DNA from: an uncultured bacterium | Lineage (GTDB): Bacteria > Cyanobacteriota > Vampirovibrionia > Gastranaerophilales > Gastranaerophilaceae | Assembly (NCBI GenBank): GCA_949294335.1 | Contig: CASFGO010000013.1 | Location: 62,001-126,000 of the forward strand | Length of the DNA: 64,000 nucleotides | Direction of reading: 5' to 3' | Shown: positions 7,584-15,863 of the stretch, piece by piece | Numbering within the stretch: position 1 is the first letter of the stretch | How the letters are laid out: the number at the start of each line of letters is the position of its first letter | Position numbers and translations under genes: made by a program | The notes under the pieces: generated by a model | Database searches by the model: none | What the model was told of the DNA's origin: nothing | The model's input: the letters and a program-made list of their open reading frames with translations, nothing else

Positions 7584-10500
7584 TTATCTAGTGTTTATGT
7601 TGTTTATAATACCTAATACGGCATCACTACGTAAACCTCGTGACAATGTTATTAATGAACTGGTTGCATTTTGTAAAATCTGGTATCTAATAAAGTTTGC
7701 AGATTCTTCTGCAATATCGGCATCTTTTATTGTTGACAAAGAAGACAATAGATTATTTATCTTGATTGTATTTGCATCATATACACTATCTAATCTATTT
7801 ATTACAGCCCCAATATTACTTAATTGGCTTGTTATTTCACTAATTAAATCATCAATACCATCCAAAGCATCTAAAGCACTTTCTCGAGTTGAAAAATCTA
7901 CACTGAAATCAAAAATATCAAAACCTATACTTGTTGTTATATAATTTGATTGTCCACTACCTTCATCAACCTTTAGAGTCAATGTATAAGGGTTATATAC
8001 CTGTAATAAGACATTTTTATATATTGTATCAATTCCTTTATCACGTAATATATTTTTATCTCCAGCTTCGCCATCTATATTATTCATATTTCCACTTTGA
8101 ATAACAAAGTTATCATTAGAATCTCCACCTTTTGTAATATTATTATCTCCAGAGATAACAATTTTATCTACACCACTTCCTCCAGAATATTCATTAGTAT
8201 TTCCTATAATATCTATATTATTTTCTCCACTAGTACTAGAAATAATATTCCCATTACCTTGAACCTCAAATGTATCATTGCCAGCTCCTGTCGATACAGT
8301 ATTTCTATCACCAGTTATAGTTACATCTTTCTTTCCATTTATAGATGTAAAAATATTATCACTACCATTAATTAATACTGAATTATTACCATTTTGGCTA
8401 ATTGCTGTATTATTCTGACCATAAATGTTAAATTTTGAATTGCCTATACCAGAAGAAATATTATTTCCAGTTCCATCAACACCAATTACATTATCACCAT
8501 CACCACTTGTTATAGTATTCCCATCCCCTATAGCTGATATTAGATTATTTCCATCACCTCCAGTTATTGTATTATTGGAACCGTTTAATAACAAATTATT
8601 ATTTCCACTTGATAAATCTATTGTATTCCAGGAACCGGTTCCACTTACTTGGTCATTTCCTATTCCTGTTTGAATATTTGTATTATTATTACTATTTATA
8701 TTAATAATATCATCATCTTCACCACCATTTATTTCTTTATTAGTAGTTGCATTTAATGTTATAGTATCATTACCCTTTCCTCCTAATAAGGAGTTATTTG
8801 TACTATTTGATATTAATATATCATTACCTTCATTTCCGTTTACTTGATTATTAGTACCACTTTCTATAGTAATTTTATCATTTTCTTGACTACCATCTAT
8901 TATATTATTATCACCACGAACTAATAAATTCATTGCTGTATCTGTTGTTATTGTAAAATTTGAACCTGTTACTGTTATTTCTCCCGTCTGTGGATTATAT
9001 GAATATTTCAAACTATTTGATGCAACCGGACTACTTAAGGTTGTAGTATTTTTTATCACATATTTCTTTCCATCTATAATAAAGAACTTTTCTTCTCCAA
9101 CATAGGTAAAATTCAATATTCCACTATTTGGGTCATTTGTTACGTTGATTATACTTGCAGTCCCACCTGAGTTATCTACATAAAAATTATCTCCTGTAGC
9201 TCCATCTATCAAATTGTTACCAACACCATCTATTACAAAATAATCATCTCCTGCTCTTCCGGAAACTGTATTATTATTCCCTTTTACATAGAATGTATCA
9301 TTCCCATTTGATCCTGTGATATTGGCTCCATTACAGTTGATATTATATATATTATTACCTCCATCATCTGTTGGAGAACAAGCAGCATTTATATTATATA
9401 TATCATTACCAACACCACCATTTATATTAGAAGAAGAACTATTAATATTTATAGTATCATCTCCTGCTCCTCCGGAAACGCTATTTGTACTTGAGCCTGA
9501 AGCAAGTGTAATAATGTCATTACCATTACCTCCATATAAAGCTGGTAAAGCATCTGCTGCATAATTGGTAATAATATCATCACCATCTCCTCCGCTAAAA
9601 GAATCAGTAGAATAAATATTTATTACATCATTTTTACTACCACCAGTAAAATTAATACTTCCATAACAATTTACATTGTGAGCAACATCAGATTGTCCAG
9701 TAATAGTAAATCCACGTCCTCCTAATGATACTTCATTGTTTACTGGATTATACGAATAAAGAAATACATTTTCTTCAGAACTTGTATTTTTTACTGTATA
9801 TACTATGCCATTAATAGTTATTTTTTTTGTTTGACTAGCTGAAAAAATCTCTGCAGTTGCATTATCAGAAGAACCAAATCCTGCAATTTGCGTAGTAGAT
9901 TGATTATTTGAGATTGTATTAGTTCCTTCTCCTCCATATATGATATTGTGTTGCCCAGTTACTGTTACATTATCATTCCCTTCTCCAGCATTAACAGAGG
10001 TATACCTTCCTGTTATTTTTATAGTATCATCACCTTCTTCTCCAAATACAAAATTTTGTTTGTATCCTGAAGTAATATTATCGTTACCTGTTCCACCATA
10101 AAGATTACAACCAGTTCCAGAATTTGTAATTACATCATCACCACCTAAACCATAAACATTTACATTACTACTTGATACAGTTATAACATCATTTAAATTT
10201 CCCCCGTAAAAAGTTATACGTTCAGAATATATTCTTACATTATGGCTCTTGTTTTCTTCTCCTCTTATTACTATTCCTGCAGTATTTATTATTGATGTTT
10301 TAAAAGTAATCTGACCGTTAGAAGCAATTGAATAAATAATAGAGTTTTGAGCGCTTGCATTATTTGTTATATTATAATTTATTCCATTTATTGTTAATGT
10401 TTTAGTTTCATTAGCATTTATATCTTCTAAATAAGAATTTGCTCCAACAACATTTACTGTTGTTGTTCCTGTTCCTTTATCTTGAATAACAGTATTGACT

Positions 10501-11765
10501 CCACCATTACCATTAATTAAATTATTAGAACCTGCTTGAATATTAAATTCATCATCACCTTCACCTCCACTTAATTTCCAGCTAGAACCATTTATAATAT
10601 TAAATACATCGTTACCCGCATCTCCAGTAATATAAGAATTAATCCATTGCTTACCATTGAGATTAAAAGTATCGTTGCCATTTCCTCCTGAAATTCCAGA
10701 AACAGTTAAACCTGAATTTAAAGTTATAATATCATCACCATCTTGACCATATATTTGTACCCCTGCACTATCTGCAATTAATATATCATTGCCTGCGCCT
10801 GCATAAATAAGATTACCACCTAATTTTGCAACTATTTTATCATCTAAGTCCCCACCATACACATAATTATTCTTACCATTAATTATAATATTATGAGCAA
10901 CATCTGATTGACCTCGTATCTCAAAACGGTTACCGATAAACATTACTTCACCAGTTGTAGTATCCTTTGTATATGATATTGACTGAGAGGTACTTAACCG
11001 GTTCTTAATCGTATATTGAACTCCATCTATTGTTATTACTTTAGTCTCGTTCCCTGCAAAATCCTCGGCTCCTGAAATATCTGCCGATAATGGAGCTGCT
11101 GTTGTTGTTGCCAATATGTTTGGAGAAGCATTAGCCGTTATGGATGATGACAATTCCTTTATCTCATCATCCACTGAAGCTAATACTGAGGTAAATGATG
11201 TTTGCTTAGATGATATGCTATCACTTTGTTCATCCAGCACATTAGTTGATATACTATCATTTTTTATTTGGACTTGTGAATTTGATATCCCTATTCGACT
11301 CCGAGTAGGAGATATACTTGTTGTTACTGTTCCTCCTGTTGAATTATTTGCCTCAAATAAATTTATTCCATTAAACTCTGTTGTATTTTTTATTTGTTCT
11401 ATTTGTGCAATTATCTCATCTGCTTCTGCTTGCAGTGCATTTCGAGAATCATCACCATATATTTCATTACTTGCTTGTTCGGCTAAATCACGCAAACGTT
11501 GTAATAGACTCATTATATTATCTAAAGACCCTTCTGCTGTTTTTAATAATGCTAAACCATCCTCTACATTTTGTTGTACCGTTATCATAGAAGATATCTT
11601 ACTTGATAAACTACTAGCTATAGAAAAACCTGCAGCATCATCTTTTGCATGGTTTATTTTATAACCAGTAGTCATTCGCTCTATTGAATTATTTAAACCA
11701 ATAGTATTTTGCTCTAATGTATTTTGCAAAACTAATGCCCCTATGTCAGTACCAATACTTATCAT
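7584..11765 (-). CDS. Giant flagellin with a central RTX-like repeat region
   Basis: The 1393 residues start and end as flagellin. Residues 1-140 are the D0/D1 N-terminal domain (LEQNTIGLNNSIERMTTGYKIN, DDAAGFSIA, EFNGINLF). Residues about 1275-1393 are the C-terminal domain (IGAVINRLDSVYDANTIKINN, DADIAEESANFIRYQIL). Between them lie about 1,000 residues of GGxGxD-type repeats, as in calcium-binding RTX beta-rolls. Four spaced modules begin near residues 241, 453, 645 and 891 with an ITIDGVxYTIKN-like strand set, then GxSDxAHN and a beta-roll stretch. Ordinary flagellins have 280-550 residues. The ends should polymerise into a filament and the middle should be surface-exposed. The start is set by AGGAGG six bases before the ATG. 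A non-flagellar adhesive sheath is an alternative role. Confidence 0.9.
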   Translation of the reverse strand: MISIGTDIGALVLQNTLEQNTIGLNNSIERMTTGYKINHAKDDAAGFSIASSLSSKISSMITVQQNVEDGLALLKTAEGSLDNIMSLLQRLRDLAEQASNEIYGDDSRNALQAEADEIIAQIEQIKNTTEFNGINLFEANNSTGGTVTTSISPTRSRIGISNSQVQIKNDSISTNVLDEQSDSISSKQTSFTSVLASVDDEIKELSSSITANASPNILATTTAAPLSADISGAEDFAGNETKVITIDGVQYTIKNRLSTSQSISYTKDTTTGEVMFIGNRFEIRGQSDVAHNIIINGKNNYVYGGDLDDKIVAKLGGNLIYAGAGNDILIADSAGVQIYGQDGDDIITLNSGLTVSGISGGNGNDTFNLNGKQWINSYITGDAGNDVFNIINGSSWKLSGGEGDDEFNIQAGSNNLINGNGGVNTVIQDKGTGTTTVNVVGANSYLEDINANETKTLTINGINYNITNNASAQNSIIYSIASNGQITFKTSIINTAGIVIRGEENKSHNVRIYSERITFYGGNLNDVITVSSSNVNVYGLGGDDVITNSGTGCNLYGGTGNDNITSGYKQNFVFGEEGDDTIKITGRYTSVNAGEGNDNVTVTGQHNIIYGGEGTNTISNNQSTTQIAGFGSSDNATAEIFSASQTKKITINGIVYTVKNTSSEENVFLYSYNPVNNEVSLGGRGFTITGQSDVAHNVNCYGSINFTGGSKNDVINIYSTDSFSGGDGDDIITNYAADALPALYGGNGNDIITLASGSSTNSVSGGAGDDTININSSSSNINGGVGNDIYNINAACSPTDDGGNNIYNINCNGANITGSNGNDTFYVKGNNNTVSGRAGDDYFVIDGVGNNLIDGATGDNFYVDNSGGTASIINVTNDPNSGILNFTYVGEEKFFIIDGKKYVIKNTTTLSSPVASNSLKYSYNPQTGEITVTGSNFTITTDTAMNLLVRGDNNIIDGSQENDKITIESGTNNQVNGNEGNDILISNSTNNSLLGGKGNDTITLNATTNKEINGGEDDDIININSNNNTNIQTGIGNDQVSGTGSWNTIDLSSGNNNLLLNGSNNTITGGDGNNLISAIGDGNTITSGDGDNVIGVDGTGNNISSGIGNSKFNIYGQNNTAISQNGNNSVLINGSDNIFTSINGKKDVTITGDRNTVSTGAGNDTFEVQGNGNIISSTSGENNIDIIGNTNEYSGGSGVDKIVISGDNNITKGGDSNDNFVIQSGNMNNIDGEAGDKNILRDKGIDTIYKNVLLQVYNPYTLTLKVDEGSGQSNYITTSIGFDIFDFSVDFSTRESALDALDGIDDLISEITSQLSNIGAVINRLDSVYDANTIKINNLLSSLSTIKDADIAEESANFIRYQILQNATSSLITLSRGLRSDAVLGIINNINTR

Positions 11766-12025
11766 TTAGTACCTCCTGAGGATAAAAGTTTTACTTTATT
11801 AAATAATAATTTGGCAGTAGGAGTATATGAATAATTTGTTAATAACAAATTAAAATCCACAAACTGATTTATAGATAAACCTAAAAATATTTGAGGTTTT
11901 ATAACGAATAAACTCTTAATATTCTGTTGGATAAATTCCATAGAATGATAGAGTCCAACCCACAACCCCGAAACCCCTATTAATAGGCTATTATACCCCC
12001 CCCCCGAAAACACAAACCAAGTCAT
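11762..12025 (-). CDS. Possible 87-residue leader ORF, translationally coupled to the flagellin
   Basis: The frame starts at ATG 12025 with AAAAGG six bases before it, reads through the G10 tract as part of SGGG, and ends with a TGA overlapping the flagellin ATG (ATGA, a four-base overlap typical of translational coupling). The product resembles no known family, and the tract lies beside a TATAAT box. The frame may therefore simply be the untranslated leader. If it is translated, slippage of the G tract would change its frame. Confidence 0.25.
   Translation of the reverse strand: MTWFVFSGGGYNSLLIGVSGLWVGLYHSMEFIQQNIKSLFVIKPQIFLGLSINQFVDFNLLLTNYSYTPTAKLLFNKVKLLSSGGTK
11990..12005 (-). promoter_or_regulatory. 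Putative -10 box next to a G10 tract upstream of the RTX flagellin
   Basis: On the minus strand ten consecutive G residues (plus-strand C 11996-12005) are followed immediately by TATAAT (11995-11990), about 225 bases before the flagellin ATG. A poor -35 candidate, TTGGTT, lies 19 bases upstream of the -10, so losing one or two G would bring the spacing to the optimal 17-18. Homopolymer tracts in promoter spacers are a known basis of phase variation, for example in Neisseria porA. No sigma-28 type GCCGATAA element is seen. Confidence 0.5.
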
Positions 12026-12221
12026 AGCAAGCCTTTTCAGGTTTGCATGCAGAGTAATATTTGTAATTCAATCCTTTTGAATTTAACAAAATTTTTACCT
12101 AGGTCTTAATAGTGATAGTATATACATTATAATTATAGATTATTTATATATCCTATGCAATAAATTTATACAAAATGTTACATATTAAATGAATTTATAC
12201 CACTAAAATGACGTTTTTTAA
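12006..12221. other. Noncoding, AT-rich spacer
   Basis: Upstream of the G10 tract and downstream of the next minus-strand gene there is only AT-rich sequence. A short AATTCAA/TTGAATT inverted repeat lies near 12065-12083. No gene is seen here apart from the start of the possible leader ORF. Confidence 0.4.
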
Positions 12222-12566
12222 TTAAATATTCTTAAATTTTTCTACAGTTTCATAACCATCGTATATGTTTTTGATAATTTTTAAACCTTCATCAATTTGA
12301 CTTGGCTTGATAAATGCTTTCAAATTACATGCTCCTAACATTTGTTCATCTTGTTTTTGAGCATACATTCTATTCACAAATCTATCATTAGGATCAATTA
12401 CATAACCTTTTTCTTTCTGTGGTTGTCTTTCAAATCTATCTTCTTGACTTGCTAATGCAAATTGAACAGGCTGTCTATTATACAAAACAATTGGTGGAAC
12501 ATTATTAGTTTTATCCACATTCCTAGAATACGAAACTAAATTAAAATTATTTACACCATCTACCAT
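12222..12566 (-). CDS. Small protein of unknown function, GVNNF paralogue A
   Basis: 114 residues starting MVDGVNNFNLVS, then NNVPPIVLYNR near residues 21-31. The C-terminal half is helical and differs from its neighbour. It shares its N-terminus and the NVPPIVLYNR motif with the product of the gene just upstream, so the two are tandem paralogues. There is no signal peptide and no membrane segment. AAGGAG precedes the ATG with good spacing. The function is unknown. The conserved first 30 residues with variable remainders could be a targeting segment. Confidence 0.65.
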   Translation of the reverse strand: MVDGVNNFNLVSYSRNVDKTNNVPPIVLYNRQPVQFALASQEDRFERQPQKEKGYVIDPNDRFVNRMYAQKQDEQMLGACNLKAFIKPSQIDEGLKIIKNIYDGYETVEKFKNI

Positions 12567-12646
12567 AACTAATCTCCTTACTATTATATAAAGAGATTCT
12601 TCTATAAGAAATTGACTAGAATGTAGAAATTATTACGAAATCTTAT

Positions 12647-12676
12647 AAAAAAGCTAGATTATAAAATCTAGCTTTT
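12647..12676 (-). terminator. Terminator after GVNNF paralogue B
   Basis: AAAAAGCTAGATT and AATCTAGCTTTTA form a stem with a four-base loop and T-rich ends. It lies directly after the stop codon of the minus-strand gene at 12679. Confidence 0.7.
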
Positions 12677-12678
12677 AT

Positions 12679-13077
12679 TTATGATTCAATATCTTTATCT
12701 TTAGTAAGTCTTTCTCGATAACCATCTAATGTGTCATATATTTCTAAACCGGTCCAAATTCTCTTACCCCATTTTAAAGCTTCTTCTCCAAAGTTTTTTA
12801 CAGCTTTAGGATTAAACTTAGCACCTATATTTCCATAAGAATTACCCAATAATTGTTTTGGCTCTTCATTCTCATCAGATGATAAAATAACTTTATCATT
12901 CAAATCTAACATAAGTGGCTTATCTTCAGGAGTTTGTTTAGCAAAACCATCTTTTGGAGATGACATAACAAACTGTTTAGGTCTGTTATATAAAACTATC
13001 GGCGGAACATTATCTGTATCTTTGTCTTTAAATTTTGAATTAGATGCCAAACTGAAATTATTTACACCTTCTACCAT
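12679..13077 (-). CDS. Small protein of unknown function, GVNNF paralogue B
   Basis: 132 residues starting MVEGVNNFSLAS, with DNVPPIVLYNR near residues 22-32, both shared with the downstream paralogue. The remainder is polar and acidic, with a predicted helix near the C-terminus (KAVKNFGEEALKWGKRI). The open frame allows a TTG two codons earlier, but ATG 13077 has AAAGGAG seven bases upstream and matches the paralogue's start exactly. It has its own terminator. The function is unknown. Confidence 0.65.
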   Translation of the reverse strand: MVEGVNNFSLASNSKFKDKDTDNVPPIVLYNRPKQFVMSSPKDGFAKQTPEDKPLMLDLNDKVILSSDENEEPKQLLGNSYGNIGAKFNPKAVKNFGEEALKWGKRIWTGLEIYDTLDGYRERLTKDKDIES

Positions 13078-13287
13078 AGCCAAACTCCTTTCACACTTGC
13101 TTTAAAACACAACATAAATATTAATTGCTAAAAATCTTTTTTTATTACATTATATTTCTATTTTTATTGAATTAATATATAAATAATATGTAAATATTTG
13201 TAAAAAATAGCAGTAAAAAACTTGAAAAGTGTTAAAAAAAGTTATTAAATGGGAACATAATAGTATAGAAGTGTTAGGAGAGTTAGT

Positions 13288-13653
13288 ATGTATTTTTATA
13301 TTAAACCAATAAATAACAATACATATTATAATAGAGAATCTCTTGAAGTTATCAAAAATCTTCAATCACTAGGTGTTGGCGCAACAGGAAGATTATCAAC
13401 TGATAGGCAGAATCTTCAGATTGCAGAATACCAAAAACTTAAACAAACTTTAGGTCCTAGCACAGAACAAAGAATTCAAAACGCAGAGACTCCATTTAGT
13501 GCTATGATGAGTCAACAACCGGTTGATAATGTACAACCCGTTCAAGCGATTGAGCCAAATAATCAACAAGAAATATCACAAGCAGTTGAGCAAAAAACAG
13601 GTGCTACTCAACTTGGTGAATTAAACAAATATATGCTTGGTATAGCTGCTTAA
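13288..13653 (+). CDS. Hypothetical protein
   Basis: 121 residues, Gln-rich in the C-terminal half (QQPVDNVQPVQAIEPNNQQ), with no signal peptide or membrane helix. AGGAG lies about nine bases before the ATG, supporting expression. I do not recognise a family. It sits in the accessory block of small unknown genes next to the RTX flagellin and might belong with them, but nothing in the sequence proves it. Confidence 0.55.
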   Translation: MYFYIKPINNNTYYNRESLEVIKNLQSLGVGATGRLSTDRQNLQIAEYQKLKQTLGPSTEQRIQNAETPFSAMMSQQPVDNVQPVQAIEPNNQQEISQAVEQKTGATQLGELNKYMLGIAA

Positions 13654-13685
13654 AATTTTGTTTTTTATTATTTATTAGTTTTTGA

Positions 13686-13717
13686 ATAAAAAAGTAGACC
13701 CACGTTAATGGATCTAC
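13686..13717 (-). terminator. Terminator for the minus-strand gene at 13762
   Basis: On the minus strand GTAGATCCA and TGGGTCTAC pair with one mismatch and are followed by TTTTTTATT. The T-run is on the minus side only, so it serves the gene to the right. Confidence 0.6.
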
Positions 13718-13761
13718 CTGCTATTTGATATTTACTTAAATCAACTTTTCATACCCAATTC

Positions 13762-14094
13762 TTACATTCTGTCGAAGATTTCAAAAATTGCATCTTCTGA
13801 TAATCCAAGAGCTGTCATTTCATCAAAAGCAGCTTCAAAATCAGCCATATAACCTGCAATTCTGTCTTCTGTCCCTTTTGTTCCATCTACCGGTTTCTTT
13901 GCTGTAACTTTGATGTCAATGTTTTTTGTTGCCATAAAAGTTAAAACATCTTCGCCTGAAACTTGTTGTTCTGCAGGTTTGTTATCTCTTACTTCTGCTT
14001 CTTTTTTATCTTCTGCTTTTGATTCCTCTTTTTTTACCGGTTTATTTAATGCTGCCATTTGTTGTGCTGCGAAATTAATTTTGTTAAACTCCAT
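13762..14094 (-). CDS. Hypothetical protein
   Basis: 110 residues: a short N-terminus (MEFNKINFAAQQMAALN), a Lys/Glu-rich probably disordered linker (residues 19-47), and a C-terminal helical part (IAGYMADFEAAFDEMTALG). There is no signal peptide. AGGAGT precedes the ATG. It is not recognised. Its layout, a short hydrophobic start followed by a charged linker, resembles other small proteins of this block. It has its own terminator. Confidence 0.6.
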   Translation of the reverse strand: MEFNKINFAAQQMAALNKPVKKEESKAEDKKEAEVRDNKPAEQQVSGEDVLTFMATKNIDIKVTAKKPVDGTKGTEDRIAGYMADFEAAFDEMTALGLSEDAIFEIFDRM

Positions 14095-14241
14095 AATTTT
14101 TACTCCTATAATCGACTTTCTTTCTATAGTTTCTACTACGGCATTTTTTTTTGAATCTTTAGGATTTTTTATTTAATCGTTACAATTGTTTACAATTATA
14201 TGAGAGTTTTGTATAATACTTAAATAAAAGGAATTATTACA

Positions 14242-15288
14242 ATGGAACAACAAAAAATCCTTATTATTAGTTTAGGGGAATTAAAAGATACTATTTTTAC
14301 CCTTCCTTTAGTTACATCTTTAAAAAGAGATGGACATATTGTTGAATTTTTGACATCAGAAAAAGGATTTGAAATTGTTAACAAAAACCCTTGCATTGAT
14401 AGAGTATATCTTGCAGCAGTAGAACAATGGCAAAAGAAAATGCCATACTTTGGAATTTTTGAGGACATTAAAGAAGTCGTAAATAAATTAAAGAAAAAAA
14501 ATTACGATATTGCAATTGACTGTCAAATGTCATTTAGAAGTTTTCCATTTATATCACAATGCGGAGCAAAAAGAAGACTAACATATTCATTTGCTCAAGG
14601 ATTTTCAACCCTTGGAGCAAACGAATTCATTGATAAAAAGCCTGATTTTAAAAATGTAAATACTCACAAAGTAGAAATAAACTTAAATTATGCAAGGTAT
14701 TTAAATATTGAAACAAAATATGCAGAATTTATATTACCAGAACTTAAATACCCTTCGAAACTTAAAATGGATAAGTTTTTAAATTTTTCAGAAGAAAGAC
14801 CAATAATACTTCTAGCACCTGATATGAAGCAAGGAGAAATAGCTTGGCATCCTAAAAGTTGGGTTAATTTAGTCAGTAACATATCAACAAAGTACAATTT
14901 AGTCGTTGTCGGTGATAATCAAGATAATTTCTTAGCTACAAAAATGTCACACAAAAATTTATCTAATATGTGCGGGAAAACTGTTTTAGAAGATTTAAGA
15001 TATTTAATATCAATATCTAATTTAATTGTATCTAATAATTTAGATACATCTGCAATTGCTTGGGCAATGAATAAAGAAAAAATCATTACACTATCAACAA
15101 ATACAATCCCTGCATTGTATAACCCATATAATTTAATAAACAACAATGCAAGTTACACTTCTCTAACAGGAGAATTAGCTTGTCAACCTTGTAATAACAT
15201 CATATGTCCAAATGGAACATATAAATGTTCACATACACCAACAGTTGAAACAGTATTGAATACTATAAGCAAAGAAATGAATAAATAA
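14242..15288 (+). CDS. Glycosyltransferase family 9 (ADP-heptose:LPS heptosyltransferase-like)
   Basis: 348 residues with the GT9 (GT-B fold) layout: an N-terminal Rossmann start (ILIISLGELKDTIFTLPLVTSLK), an inner stretch (NYDIAIDCQMSFRSF), and a C-terminal nucleotide-sugar domain with IILLAPDMKQGEIAWHPKSW and LVVVGDNQDN. Family members add heptose or related sugars to the LPS core from the cytoplasmic face. A Cys-rich tail (CQPCNNIICPNGTYKC, near residues 313-328) is typical of many GT9 proteins. The acceptor here is unknown. AAGGAAT precedes the ATG. It is convergent with the next gene, two bases away. Confidence 0.82.
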   Translation: MEQQKILIISLGELKDTIFTLPLVTSLKRDGHIVEFLTSEKGFEIVNKNPCIDRVYLAAVEQWQKKMPYFGIFEDIKEVVNKLKKKNYDIAIDCQMSFRSFPFISQCGAKRRLTYSFAQGFSTLGANEFIDKKPDFKNVNTHKVEINLNYARYLNIETKYAEFILPELKYPSKLKMDKFLNFSEERPIILLAPDMKQGEIAWHPKSWVNLVSNISTKYNLVVVGDNQDNFLATKMSHKNLSNMCGKTVLEDLRYLISISNLIVSNNLDTSAIAWAMNKEKIITLSTNTIPALYNPYNLINNNASYTSLTGELACQPCNNIICPNGTYKCSHTPTVETVLNTISKEMNK

Positions 15289-15290
15289 AC

Positions 15291-15734
15291 TTATTCTTCT
15301 ATTTTCTTTCTTAAAGATTCATCAAGTTGCTCAATTTCATCATCAATTGAATCAGAGATATCACTATCAACATCATCTGCTTCATTTTTCTTCATTTCTT
15401 CAACAACCATTTTAGCCATTTCAACAGCTATTTCATGTCTTGTACTATCAGGACAATTTTGTAACATACTGATAGCAGTTCTTAAAGTACCATCTAAATC
15501 ATACCAACGATTTTGACGAGAATCTTGTAAATCAACTTCTGTTTGAGAAATGATATCCGTTACATCTTCATATTGAGAATCTTCAATATTATGTTCTGTA
15601 ATAATCTTAATTAAATTAAGTGCAATCTTAATTTGAGTATCATCATCAGATTCTTCTAAAGTTTTCATTGCAGAAGATAACACAGGGTCTTTATCATACC
15701 AACGTCTTGCACTAGTAGTAAACTCTTCTTTCAT
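15291..15734 (-). CDS. Acidic protein with two internal repeats, function unknown
   Basis: 147 residues containing a clear internal duplication. Residues about 11-60 and 76-125 both start RWYDxDxxL, continue with an AMxxL-like helix, an acidic turn, and IAxxxxKxxxE. A very acidic tail follows (VDSDISDSIDDEIEQLDE). It is soluble and all-helical by appearance. AGGAGATAACAAGG precedes the ATG. I do not recognise the family; the repeat suggests a small helical binding module. Confidence 0.65.
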   Translation of the reverse strand: MKEEFTTSARRWYDKDPVLSSAMKTLEESDDDTQIKIALNLIKIITEHNIEDSQYEDVTDIISQTEVDLQDSRQNRWYDLDGTLRTAISMLQNCPDSTRHEIAVEMAKMVVEEMKKNEADDVDSDISDSIDDEIEQLDESLRKKIEE

Positions 15735-15863
15735 CCTTGTTATCTCCTTTCTATTTAAGTTCCAGCTAATTAATTATACAATAGGATAGATAATTTGTAA
15801 ATTATAAATGTTTAAGATAATATACTAGATAGTGACTGTATTTGAAATAGATTGGAAGATAAT

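Noticed and set aside
8097-9564. Plus-strand ORFs opposite the RTX flagellin
   Set aside because: They mirror the repetitive flagellin codons, have no ribosome sites, and have low-complexity sequence.
13150-13365. Minus-strand 71-residue ORF near the GVNNF pair
   Set aside because: It overlaps the better supported plus-strand gene at 13288 and its composition is random-like.
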